From Spirochaetota bacterium (lineage in GTDB: Bacteria; Spirochaetota; Spirochaetia; Treponematales; UBA12059), in the NCBI GenBank assembly GCA_029548805.1, contig JAKPMS010000119.1, positions 1-38,779 of the forward strand: DNA of 38,779 nt, in the 5' to 3' direction. Position numbers and translations under genes: made by a program. Under the pieces are notes generated by a model. That model had not been told where the DNA came from, made no database searches, and worked only from the letters and a program-made list of their open reading frames with translations. Below, one piece after another: positions 27,542-35,915 of the stretch (its first letter is position 1; every line of letters starts with the position of its first letter).

Positions 27542-28891
27542 TTATATCTCACGGACAGGAATGCACAATTCCGCCACCATGCCTTTATGCTGCCCGTTTT
27601 GCAGGCTCAAGCTGCCTCCATGTTTTTCCGCAGCTTTTCTGGAAAGAGACAAGCCCAAGCCTGTCCCGTCAGGCTTGGTTGTAAAAAACGGTTCAAATAT
27701 CCTGTCAAGCTTGTCTGCGTCAATGCCCGTGCCTTCATCGCTTACCCTGATACAGGCTGTCTCGCTATTTGCAGACAATGACAGTTTTATGGATGCTCCA
27801 TCAGAAGAAGCTTCTATGGCATTTAAAAGCAAGTTCAAAACAACTCTTTGTATATCATTTTTTATGATATATACAAAACAGTTTTGCAGAAAGGTTTCTA
27901 TCCTGATATTGTTTTTTTTTGCTGTTGCAGCTACCAGACTGACTGCGTTTTTGCATATTTGTGCAAGGTTGCTGTATTCGGCAGCAGTATTTCCGTTGCG
28001 TGAAAATTCCAATACCCCCGACAGATATTCATTAAGGTTTTGAACTTCTTCATTCAAAATTTTTAGATATATATTGCTTTTTGGAACAAGGTTTCCAATA
28101 AGCTCTGCGGCTCCAGATATTGCCGTAAGGGGGTTTCTTATCTCATGCGCTATTTCTGCAGCCATTCTGCCTATGGTTGCTAGTTTTTCTTCCTTGAGAA
28201 GTTCATTTCTGTATTCAATAGCCCTTAATTGCAGATCATCTATGGCTTCTGCTATTTTCATGACTTCGGGGGCTGTATATTTTGGCATGACCAGTTTCAG
28301 AGCCGGCCTGTCCGGATGAGCCTGGTACAAATTTTTAACCAAGCTTTTGACAGGAATGAATAACTGCCTGTACATCAGGGCCATAAACACTATGGATAAA
28401 AGCAATTCCAGTGCCAAAAAATGCCCCAAGCTTACCAAGTTGGAATTTATCTTTTGATTAAGCCTTGTTTTTGTCATGGACATTTCTACATAAGCATTGG
28501 ATTTTCCTGGGATGTTTATCGGGAAGCGTACAAGCAGCCTGTTGTCTGCCCATCTTAATACCTCAAAGCCATCTCTTGGGCTGGAAAGGGTCCAGCCGGG
28601 CAAACTGGGATCGGATGCAGCCACAACCATGGAATTGGAGTCGCAAATAAAAATATATTCAACATCCCTTTCTTCCATAAAAGAAGAAAGCTGCTTGTTC
28701 AATTGCCCCAAGCCTCCATATATCAATGGTTCCCTGGCCAACTCTGCCAGAGTTTTTGTCAATACCCCTGCCCTTTCTTCTGCTTCTTCCATCAGGACAT
28801 GCCGTTCTCTGATCATGGAAGCCGTCCACTGGAAAACCAGCAGCAATCCAAGCAGCAAGGCAAAAAGCGCAAATTTATTGTTTAGGCTCAC
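27542..28891 (-). CDS. NtrB-type membrane sensor histidine kinase
   Basis: 449 aa; two TM segments around a sensor region, H-box 'AAEIAHEIRNPLTAISGAAELI', N-box 'LLNAIEAS', 'DEGTGIDADKLDRIFEPFFTTKPDGTGLGL'. Confidence 0.94.
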   Translation of the reverse strand: MSLNNKFALFALLLGLLLVFQWTASMIRERHVLMEEAEERAGVLTKTLAELAREPLIYGGLGQLNKQLSSFMEERDVEYIFICDSNSMVVAASDPSLPGWTLSSPRDGFEVLRWADNRLLVRFPINIPGKSNAYVEMSMTKTRLNQKINSNLVSLGHFLALELLLSIVFMALMYRQLFIPVKSLVKNLYQAHPDRPALKLVMPKYTAPEVMKIAEAIDDLQLRAIEYRNELLKEEKLATIGRMAAEIAHEIRNPLTAISGAAELIGNLVPKSNIYLKILNEEVQNLNEYLSGVLEFSRNGNTAAEYSNLAQICKNAVSLVAATAKKNNIRIETFLQNCFVYIIKNDIQRVVLNLLLNAIEASSDGASIKLSLSANSETACIRVSDEGTGIDADKLDRIFEPFFTTKPDGTGLGLSLSRKAAEKHGGSLSLQNGQHKGMVAELCIPVREI

Positions 28892-29687
28892 CGGTCAAAA
28901 CCTTCAACTGTTCAATTTTTTTCAGCAACATGCTGTTTTCCTTGTAAAATGAAATTCCGGCAGCATTCAATTTGAATAAACCTTCTGCCAAAGACAGCCT
29001 GGCTGTTTCTATTCCTTCCAGTGTTACCAGCAAATATAAAGGATAGCTGTCGGTATAAAGCAGCTCTCTAAGCTTTAACCCAAGAACATTTTGCTCATGC
29101 TTTTTAAGAAAGCCTTCGGGAACAAAGCCGGCGTCAAACTTGTTCATAGCAATATTCAGCAAAACTCCTTCGTAATCATATTCAAGGCTTATGGAATCCG
29201 GGTTTTTTATCAAATCGCCCAAAAAAAAGGCAATGGGATAATCCCAGGACAGGCTGCCTGGCCCGCCACTGGCTACAAATTTTGCCCGCCAAAGGTCTTC
29301 TTTTTTATGTATTATGCTGTTTTTTGCAACAATTAAAACAAATCTTTCATATTGCTGGCCGTAATAGGATAAGGATCCCAAAACTTTTAAAGGGCTTTGG
29401 TTTTGAACATATACTCTTGGGTCTATTATGGCAATTTCTGCCAACTTGTCATAAAGCAAAGAGAGGCAGTCTTTTTGGTTTCTTACCATACGGACGTCCA
29501 AAGCAGCACCGTACAAGCTTTTCATTTCTTCTGATAATTGCTGCCAAACTGATGCGCTATCCAGGCTGCTGTCTCCCGGTGTAAGCGCTATTCGCAACGG
29601 AGGTATGACGGTAATTTCCTGGGCATTAAGGCTGCCGGCATATAAAACAGCCAAAAGAAAAATTTTTACCCTGTTTGACATGGACAA
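28875..29687 (-). CDS. Periplasmic PhnD/SsuA-like binding protein, probable accessory sensor
   Basis: 270 aa; signal peptide 'IFLLAVLYAGSLNAQ', PhnD-like 'LLYDKLAEIAIIDPRVYVQ', 'FVASGGPGSLSWDYPIAFFLGDLI'; stop overlaps the kinase start by 17 nt. Confidence 0.7.
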   Translation of the reverse strand: MSMSNRVKIFLLAVLYAGSLNAQEITVIPPLRIALTPGDSSLDSASVWQQLSEEMKSLYGAALDVRMVRNQKDCLSLLYDKLAEIAIIDPRVYVQNQSPLKVLGSLSYYGQQYERFVLIVAKNSIIHKKEDLWRAKFVASGGPGSLSWDYPIAFFLGDLIKNPDSISLEYDYEGVLLNIAMNKFDAGFVPEGFLKKHEQNVLGLKLRELLYTDSYPLYLLVTLEGIETARLSLAEGLFKLNAAGISFYKENSMLLKKIEQLKVLTGEPKQ

Positions 29688-29773
29688 ATTGTGCAGGCTT
29701 TGTTTTCAATTGTCAATTAAGATAAATCTGAATATAATCACTAGCCATATTGAGACCGGTTTTATTTTTTGTT

Positions 29774-29788
29774 TCAAGCTTAGCTTGA
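29774..29788. promoter_or_regulatory. Operator-like perfect palindrome in divergent intergenic region
   Basis: TCAAGCT-T-AGCTTGA between divergent sensor operon (-) and MFS gene (+). Confidence 0.5.
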
Positions 29789-29832
29789 TATAAAAACCTT
29801 TTATTTTCGCAGAAACATGAAACGGAGCAAGA

Positions 29833-31035
29833 ATGTCAAAACTTTCAGAAAACAAATGGACAAGGGCCGCTATACCTGCCTTGCTAATCCACTGCAGCAT
29901 AGGAACAGTTTATTGCTGGTCGCTTTTAAAAACCGATATAGCTTTATATACAGGCTATTCCAAGGCTTCTGTAGAATGGGCCTTCAGCCTTGCAATTTTT
30001 ATGCTTGGCATGTCAGCTGCTTTTGGCGGCAAAATTATAGAAAAGGATATACACAAATCATCTTTGATCTCTGCCCTGTTTTTTGCAATCGGTTTTATAG
30101 GAACAGGCTTTTTTGTTTATATAAAATCCTTGCCGGGTATTTTTTTGACTTATGGAATTATAATGGGTATCGGGCTCGGGTTTGGTTACCTGGCACCTGT
30201 AAAAACCCTGATGCTGTGGTTCAGCAAACAAAAAGGATTGGCAACAGGCATAGCGGTAGCCGGCTTCGGGCTCGCAAAGGTTATAGCCAGTCCCATAATG
30301 AATTACTTGCTCAAAACACAGGGAATAGTAAGGCTTTTTTATATCCTTGGTGTTGTTTATTTCATTTCCATGTATCTTGGGCATTTGCTTTTAAAAAAAC
30401 CTGAAGGCTGGGTAGAATCAGCGGATCAGCAAAAAGGCAAAATTGTAAAAAAAATATTTAAAAACCCCCTTTTTTGGGGAATATGGACAATATTCTTCAT
30501 AAATATTACATGCGGATTAGCGCTCATTTCCCAGGAAAAGGATATTTTGGCCGTAATGTCCGTTCCGGCTGTGACCATAGCTTTGGTTTCATCTTTAAGC
30601 GCCGCATTTAATGCCTTTGGCCGTTTGGGTTTTGCGTCTCTTGGCGACAAACTTAAGGACCGCAATTCAATTTATAAAATCATATTTTTGCTGTCTGCCC
30701 TTTTTTCAATAGCTGCGTTTGCAAGCAACAGCATCACTGCCAAGCTCGTATTTCTGGTTGTATCACTGTTTTGCGTCATAAATGCGGGATACGGCGGCGG
30801 CTTCAGCAATTTGCCGACCCTGCTTTCCGACCGTTTTGGAATGGAAGCAATCAGCCAAATTCACGGCTTGACCCTTACAGCCTGGGCTATAGCCGGAATA
30901 GCCGGGAACCAGCTGAGTTCATTTATTTTGACAGTTAGCGGCTCTTTTTCTATGGTGCTGCTTGTAATAGCAATTCTTTATATATTAGCCCTTATTATTG
31001 CAATGTTTCTGCCCAAACAGAAAAGTTTAGTTTAG
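29833..31035 (+). CDS. OFA-type MFS transporter (oxalate/formate antiporter-like)
   Basis: 400 aa, about 12 TM helices; 'ALLIHCSIGTVYCWSLL', 'GIIMGIGLGFGYLAPVKTLMLWFSKQKGLATGIAVAGFGLAKVIASP'. Confidence 0.85.
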   Translation: MSKLSENKWTRAAIPALLIHCSIGTVYCWSLLKTDIALYTGYSKASVEWAFSLAIFMLGMSAAFGGKIIEKDIHKSSLISALFFAIGFIGTGFFVYIKSLPGIFLTYGIIMGIGLGFGYLAPVKTLMLWFSKQKGLATGIAVAGFGLAKVIASPIMNYLLKTQGIVRLFYILGVVYFISMYLGHLLLKKPEGWVESADQQKGKIVKKIFKNPLFWGIWTIFFINITCGLALISQEKDILAVMSVPAVTIALVSSLSAAFNAFGRLGFASLGDKLKDRNSIYKIIFLLSALFSIAAFASNSITAKLVFLVVSLFCVINAGYGGGFSNLPTLLSDRFGMEAISQIHGLTLTAWAIAGIAGNQLSSFILTVSGSFSMVLLVIAILYILALIIAMFLPKQKSLV

Positions 31036-31036
31036 C

Positions 31037-31160
31037 TAGTTCCTGGAACCTTTGAGACAGTTGCTTTTTACACTGCATATAGTATAAACAGAATGGCAAT
31101 ATACTCTATATGGTATCGTTTTTGGCAAAACAGGCTTTTTCTCAAAGGTTCCAGGAACTA
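31037..31160. repeat. 124-bp intergenic element with 21-bp perfect terminal inverted repeats
   Basis: TAGTTCCTGGAACCTTTGAGA (31037-31057) and TCTCAAAGGTTCCAGGAACTA (31140-31160); each arm contains palindrome GTTCC-T-GGAAC; interior has imperfect CATATAGTATA/TATACTCTATATG inverted repeat. Confidence 0.9.
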
Positions 31161-31168
31161 AATTCAGT

Positions 31169-31705
31169 TTAAAGTACCGGATAAGAGCTGTCAGCTATTT
31201 TAATACCTGACAGCTTAATGTATTCATCATAGTCATATCGGGAAAAAAACGAGTTGACCAGCCGTAAAATATTATTGAGAACAGGGTTGGTCCTGTATTC
31301 AATAACCTTTGTTTGGTCATTTTCATCCAGTACCTGCTTAGGCAAAGGCAATATGCAACGACCGTCATCCACTGTGACTACCGTCTCCCTGTATACAAGC
31401 GCACCGTTATAAAAAAAATCCAGGAAATACATTCGGGCATTTTTGTCGCTGAAAACCTGTGTCCACGGCTCTTTTAGCTCCTTGTTTTCGGTGCCAAGCC
31501 CCCATGCAAGACTTATGGACAAGTTTTTTGCGTAAGAAGCATAATTTCCATGCTTGTCAACATTTGTTACAATTTGGTCGTCTATGGACTCATTAAAAAA
31601 ATCATCATGGAAACATCCTGAAGAGCCATAGCCCCAGCATACAGTGTACAGCCAGTCAGACTTTATGCTGCTGGCAACAGTGTTCATATAGGTCCAGATA
31701 TCCAT
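31169..31705 (-). CDS. Uncharacterised protein
   Basis: 178 aa ORF; SD-like 'gaggaagg' before ATG; overlaps the DHH-CBS gene stop by 22 nt; no family recognised. Confidence 0.65.
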   Translation of the reverse strand: MDIWTYMNTVASSIKSDWLYTVCWGYGSSGCFHDDFFNESIDDQIVTNVDKHGNYASYAKNLSISLAWGLGTENKELKEPWTQVFSDKNARMYFLDFFYNGALVYRETVVTVDDGRCILPLPKQVLDENDQTKVIEYRTNPVLNNILRLVNSFFSRYDYDEYIKLSGIKIADSSYPVL

Positions 31706-33087
31706 AATCCTTCCTCTCCAGTTAAAACTTTTCTTTTTATTGTTTCTTCTCGCTTATATTTCAGTATACAGTTTCTGTTGATAATACCAAGCAGTTTATC
31801 TTTGTCAATAACCGGAAGATGTCCTATGTTTTTTTCAAAAATAATCGCTTCCACTTCCTTAATTGTAACATTTGGGCCAATAAATACAACAGGCTTTGAC
31901 ATAAAATTTTTTATTGGCGAATTCATCTGATCGGCTTTTCTGCCTTTCATTATATCCCTTAAAGTAAGAAAACCGCTTACTTTATTTGAGGCATCAAGAA
32001 CAGGGACCCCTGTCTGCGAAATATTTTCCAGCAATACGGACGCTTCCAAAAGGCTTTTGTTCTCGTCGATGCAAGCGATATCGGTATCCATCAAATCCAC
32101 AGCTTTGTAGGCAGGCTCCAGCAATATTTCCATATACGCAAAAATGCTGTCTTTTACAGCTTCTGGATTGCCGGTTTTAAGAGTGGTAGAAGCGGCATTT
32201 TTATGCCCTCCTCCGCCAAATGCGGACAAAAGTTCGGACAAATTCAGCTGCGGCAAGGATGACCTGCCTATAACCAGCAGCTTTCCCTTGTCCCTGAAAG
32301 CAAAAAAGCCCAGCAATGCATCATAGCTGTTTATTTTGAAAAGCTGTTCTATTATTGCTCCCAGGCCTTGAGCCTCCAAATCCAGTTCCATATAACAATA
32401 GTGAATATCATTACCATTTATGCTGGCTTGCTTTATATTGTTGAAAGCCTCATGAAACAACAATTGCTGCTTTTTATCCTGCAGGGGGATCAAAAAATCC
32501 TTGACCAGCTTAAGGGATGCGCCGCTGGCCAAAAGAAAGGAAGCTACATCAAAGTCTTCCTGAACAACATTTTCGTGGATAAAATTGCCCGTGTCCGCGT
32601 ATATGCCGGCCAAAGCTATGGTGGCATCTTCCGGCTCCAAAAAGATGCCCCTTTTAATTATTTCCATACCCAATTGGCTGGCGTTTGCCCCATATTTTTT
32701 CTCATGAATCTGTACTGCATCCAGGTCCTTTCCGCAGGATGGATGATGGTCGTATACTATAAACTTGATGGACTCGTAATTTGTAACCCCCCTGAAATAT
32801 TCTTCCACTCTGTCCGAGGAACGGGTATCAACCACTACAGCCTGTTCCACTTGCCTGCCTTTGAGTTCTGCAGCGGATACAAAACCCAGTCTGTCTTCGT
32901 ACAGATTCATGAGCTTCCGGGCTACTGGATGTACAAGATGGCTTTTGATACATATATGGTCAGTATATATATATTTTGCCAGCACCATTGAAGCAATTGA
33001 GTCAAGGTCCATATTGCTGTGGCCTACTATGATTTTAAGCTTTTGGTTTTCCTTGCTATTTGTCTTGTCCATAATGGTTTCTTGCAA
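31684..33087 (-). CDS. DHH-DHHA1 phosphoesterase with C-terminal CBS pair
   Basis: About 467 aa; 'IIVGHSNMDLDSIASMVLA', 'IVYDHHPSC', DHHA1 'SAFGGGGHKNAAS', CBS-like 'GVPVLDASNKVSGFLTLRDIMKG' and 'IGHLPVIDKDKLLGIINRNCIL'. The start is uncertain: the first codon at 33087 is TTG, and an ATG lies at 33072. Confidence 0.85.
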   Translation of the reverse strand: MQETIMDKTNSKENQKLKIIVGHSNMDLDSIASMVLAKYIYTDHICIKSHLVHPVARKLMNLYEDRLGFVSAAELKGRQVEQAVVVDTRSSDRVEEYFRGVTNYESIKFIVYDHHPSCGKDLDAVQIHEKKYGANASQLGMEIIKRGIFLEPEDATIALAGIYADTGNFIHENVVQEDFDVASFLLASGASLKLVKDFLIPLQDKKQQLLFHEAFNNIKQASINGNDIHYCYMELDLEAQGLGAIIEQLFKINSYDALLGFFAFRDKGKLLVIGRSSLPQLNLSELLSAFGGGGHKNAASTTLKTGNPEAVKDSIFAYMEILLEPAYKAVDLMDTDIACIDENKSLLEASVLLENISQTGVPVLDASNKVSGFLTLRDIMKGRKADQMNSPIKNFMSKPVVFIGPNVTIKEVEAIIFEKNIGHLPVIDKDKLLGIINRNCILKYKREETIKRKVLTGEEGLWISGPI

Positions 33088-33718
33088 ACTCCTGCATTGC
33101 CAGCATATCCGCCCGTTTTATCAATTCTGGGTTTCCTATGGATTTTGCCAAAATGTAAATTTGTGCAGTTTTTTCAACTACATAACAAACCTTTTTTGCC
33201 GTTTCCCAGTCGGATCCGCAACATACAGTACCGTGGTTGGGAATAATTACAGCATTTCTGTTGCCCAGCCCCTTGACAACATTTTTAGAAAGCTCTTCTG
33301 TTCCCGGCAGTGCATAGCTGCAATTTATAACTTTGTCTCCCACAATTTGTACAAAGTCTTCGGATATACCGGGAAGGTCTTCTCGGATTACGCCCAGAAC
33401 GGAAGAGTAAACGGGGTGGGTATGTATAACACTGTTAATGTCTGAGCGGGCTTTCATTATTTCTATATGTATTCTGTATTCAATTGTAGGCTTTCTGAAG
33501 CCGTCAACAATATTGTACTCCGTATCAAAAACAACTACATCATCTTTTGTTATGTTTTTATAGTTCATCCCGGAGGGTTTGGTATATATAAGTCCTGTGT
33601 CCGGATCCCTGATGCTCAAATTGCCCCAGGTGCCTACAGTAAGTTTTTCTTCCAGCAATTCTTTGCCACCGGATACTATCATGGTTTTGAAAGCATCCTT
33701 TACCGCATGCTTTTTCAT
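33056..33718 (-). CDS. Class II aldolase/adducin family protein (fuculose-1-phosphate aldolase / Ald2-like)
   Basis: 220 aa; 'TVGTWGNLSIRDPDTGLIYTKPSGMNY', 'SVIHTHPVYSSVL', 'IIPNHGTVCCG'. Confidence 0.88.
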   Translation of the reverse strand: MKKHAVKDAFKTMIVSGGKELLEEKLTVGTWGNLSIRDPDTGLIYTKPSGMNYKNITKDDVVVFDTEYNIVDGFRKPTIEYRIHIEIMKARSDINSVIHTHPVYSSVLGVIREDLPGISEDFVQIVGDKVINCSYALPGTEELSKNVVKGLGNRNAVIIPNHGTVCCGSDWETAKKVCYVVEKTAQIYILAKSIGNPELIKRADMLAMQEFARNHYGQDK

Positions 33719-33763
33719 AAAACTTCCTTTCTAAGCAGCAAGCAAAAAAACAGACCGGCCTGT

Positions 33764-34576
33764 TTATATTAAAGGCAAAAAACCTTTAAGCAGGGCAGAA
33801 AACTTTTCTTTTACCATAAGTCCCGTTTCTAAAACTTCCTGTTCGGTGATGGGCTGGTCCAGAATTCCTGCAGCCATATTGCTTATGCATGAAATGCCGG
33901 CAACTTTCATGCCGGCATGCCCGGCACATACAGCTTCCGGTACAGTTGACATGCCGACAGCGTCTGCCCCAAGAATTTCAAGCATTCTTATTTCTGCGGG
34001 GGTTTCAAACGAAGGCCCGCTCATAAAAGCATAAACTCCAGTTTTTAGGTCCACACTCATATTTTTTGCTGTATTTAAAATAATTTCGTTTAGGTTTTTG
34101 TCATATAATCTGGACATATCAGGAAATCTTGGGCCATAGGCATCATCATTTTTACCTATAAGCAGATTTTGACCCGTCATGTTTATATGGTCATGGATGA
34201 GCATCAAGTCTCCCGGCCGGAAAGTTCGGTTTATTCCGCCGGCAGCATTAGTAAGTACAAGTTTTTCTACACCCAGCCGCTTCATCAGCCTTACTGGAAA
34301 AGCTATGTCGTCCATACTGTAGCCTTCGTAATAATGAAAACGGCCCTCCATGATTACAAGCTCGCAGCCGGCCAGTTTCCCTGACCTTAAACGGCTCTTA
34401 TGCCCGGGTGCAGTGGAAATGGGAAAGTTTGGTATGTCCTTGTAAGGGATAAGTATGGTTTCCAGGGTTTCTTCTGCCAGAGCAGAAAGCCCGGAGCCAA
34501 GGACCAGCAGAATTTTTGGCTGGTTTTTAATATGCTTGCCGATATAGCCAAGCGCTTCTTCAATTCTGGTTTTCAT
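33764..34576 (-). CDS. Purine-nucleoside/methylthio-nucleoside phosphorylase (PNP/MTAP family)
   Basis: 270 aa; 'LVLGSGLSALAEE', 'STAPGHKSRLRSGKLAG', 'EGRFHYYEGYSM', 'LTNAAGGINRTFRPGDLMLIHDHIN', 'GPSFETPAEIRMLEILGADAVGMSTVPE'. Confidence 0.92.
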   Translation of the reverse strand: MKTRIEEALGYIGKHIKNQPKILLVLGSGLSALAEETLETILIPYKDIPNFPISTAPGHKSRLRSGKLAGCELVIMEGRFHYYEGYSMDDIAFPVRLMKRLGVEKLVLTNAAGGINRTFRPGDLMLIHDHINMTGQNLLIGKNDDAYGPRFPDMSRLYDKNLNEIILNTAKNMSVDLKTGVYAFMSGPSFETPAEIRMLEILGADAVGMSTVPEAVCAGHAGMKVAGISCISNMAAGILDQPITEQEVLETGLMVKEKFSALLKGFLPLI

Positions 34577-34610
34577 GTTTTAACCTGCCCTAAAAGATGT
34601 TTGTAAAACT

Positions 34611-35915
34611 TCACGGCCCAAAGCCAGAACTGCCAACAAGCTTCATGCAGCTTTCCTGGGCTTTGGCATAAATTTCACTTTCGTCAAGCAAAAGAAGCTG
34701 CCTGTTTTCCATAAGGAGCTGTCCGTTGCATACAAGTGTTTTTACATCTGTGCCGCCGGCACCGTATACTAATGAAGCTGAAGCACTGTTGCGCGGATAA
34801 AAGTGCGGCGCTGTGGTATCAATAATTATCAGGTCGGCCCTTTTCCCCGGCTCAAGGCTGCCCGTTATGTTATCAATGCCCAGGGCTTTTGCTCCTTTTA
34901 TTGTGGCCATTTGCAGAGCCTGGTAAGCGGACAAGGTTTTGGGCTCCTTGCTTTTGCCCTTGGCCAGCAAGGCTGCAAGGTTTATTTCTTCAAACATATC
35001 CAGATTGTTGTTTGAAGCTGCCCCGTCTGTTCCTAAAGCCAGGTTGATACCAGCATCCAGCAGCTCTTTTACAGGGGCTATGCCGTTAGCCAGTTTCAAA
35101 TTGCTGGCCGGGTTATGAACAACTGATACAGAATGATCTTTTAGTATCTCAATGTCATCGTTGCTCAAATGGACACAATGTGCTGCATAACAGGAAGCTT
35201 CAAACAAGCCCAAATCCCTGGCATGTGCTACTGGGCTTTTTCCGTAAAGCTTGTAACAGTCTTCCAGCTCTTTGATGCTTTCTGACAGATGCATGTGTAT
35301 TCTTGTATTGAGGCTTTTGGCCAGGTCTGCAGTTTTTTTGAGATATTCCGGCCCGCATGTATAAATGGCATGAGGAGCAACATCGACCAGTATCCTGCCG
35401 GAAGCCTGGCCATTCCATTTATCATAAAAGGCCCTTGTTTCTTCCAGCTTGTACAAGTCTTTGTCATCAGAAAAAGACAAGCCTCTTGAAAGATTAGCCC
35501 TAAGGCCGCTTTTTTCCAGCGCCATGGCAACTGCATCCATATAGAAATACATGTCGGAAAGGCAAGTGGTTCCGCTTTTGATCATTTCTACCAGGCTGAG
35601 CATGGTACCGTTGTAAACATGCGTGGCATTAAGTTTTTCTTCTGCCGGAACTATTCTGCCAAAAAGCCAGTCCCAAAAGGACAGGTCATCAGCATAATGC
35701 CTAAAAAGGCTCATGGCCAGATGTGTATGGGCATTGACCAGACCCGGAAGGACAATGCCGTCATCTGCGTCAATTATCCTGTCCGGCGTAAAAAAATCCG
35801 GACAAGAACCAATAAAGGAAATTTTGTCGTTTTCTATGCCAATACAACCATACAGCAATTCCGGGACATCATTTTGGACAGGAAGGATATTTGCGTTTTT
35901 TATAAGTATTTTCAT
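34611..35915 (-). CDS. mtaD: 5'-methylthioadenosine/S-adenosylhomocysteine deaminase-like amidohydrolase
   Basis: 434 aa; 'GLVNAHTHLAMSLFRHYADDLSFWDWL', 'HMHLSESIKELEDC', 'LGTDGAASNNNLDMFEEINLAALL'. Confidence 0.9.
   Translation of the reverse strand: MKILIKNANILPVQNDVPELLYGCIGIENDKISFIGSCPDFFTPDRIIDADDGIVLPGLVNAHTHLAMSLFRHYADDLSFWDWLFGRIVPAEEKLNATHVYNGTMLSLVEMIKSGTTCLSDMYFYMDAVAMALEKSGLRANLSRGLSFSDDKDLYKLEETRAFYDKWNGQASGRILVDVAPHAIYTCGPEYLKKTADLAKSLNTRIHMHLSESIKELEDCYKLYGKSPVAHARDLGLFEASCYAAHCVHLSNDDIEILKDHSVSVVHNPASNLKLANGIAPVKELLDAGINLALGTDGAASNNNLDMFEEINLAALLAKGKSKEPKTLSAYQALQMATIKGAKALGIDNITGSLEPGKRADLIIIDTTAPHFYPRNSASASLVYGAGGTDVKTLVCNGQLLMENRQLLLLDESEIYAKAQESCMKLVGSSGFGP

Noticed and set aside
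27312-28043. 243-aa plus-strand ORF
   Set aside because: Antisense shadow of the response regulator and histidine kinase.
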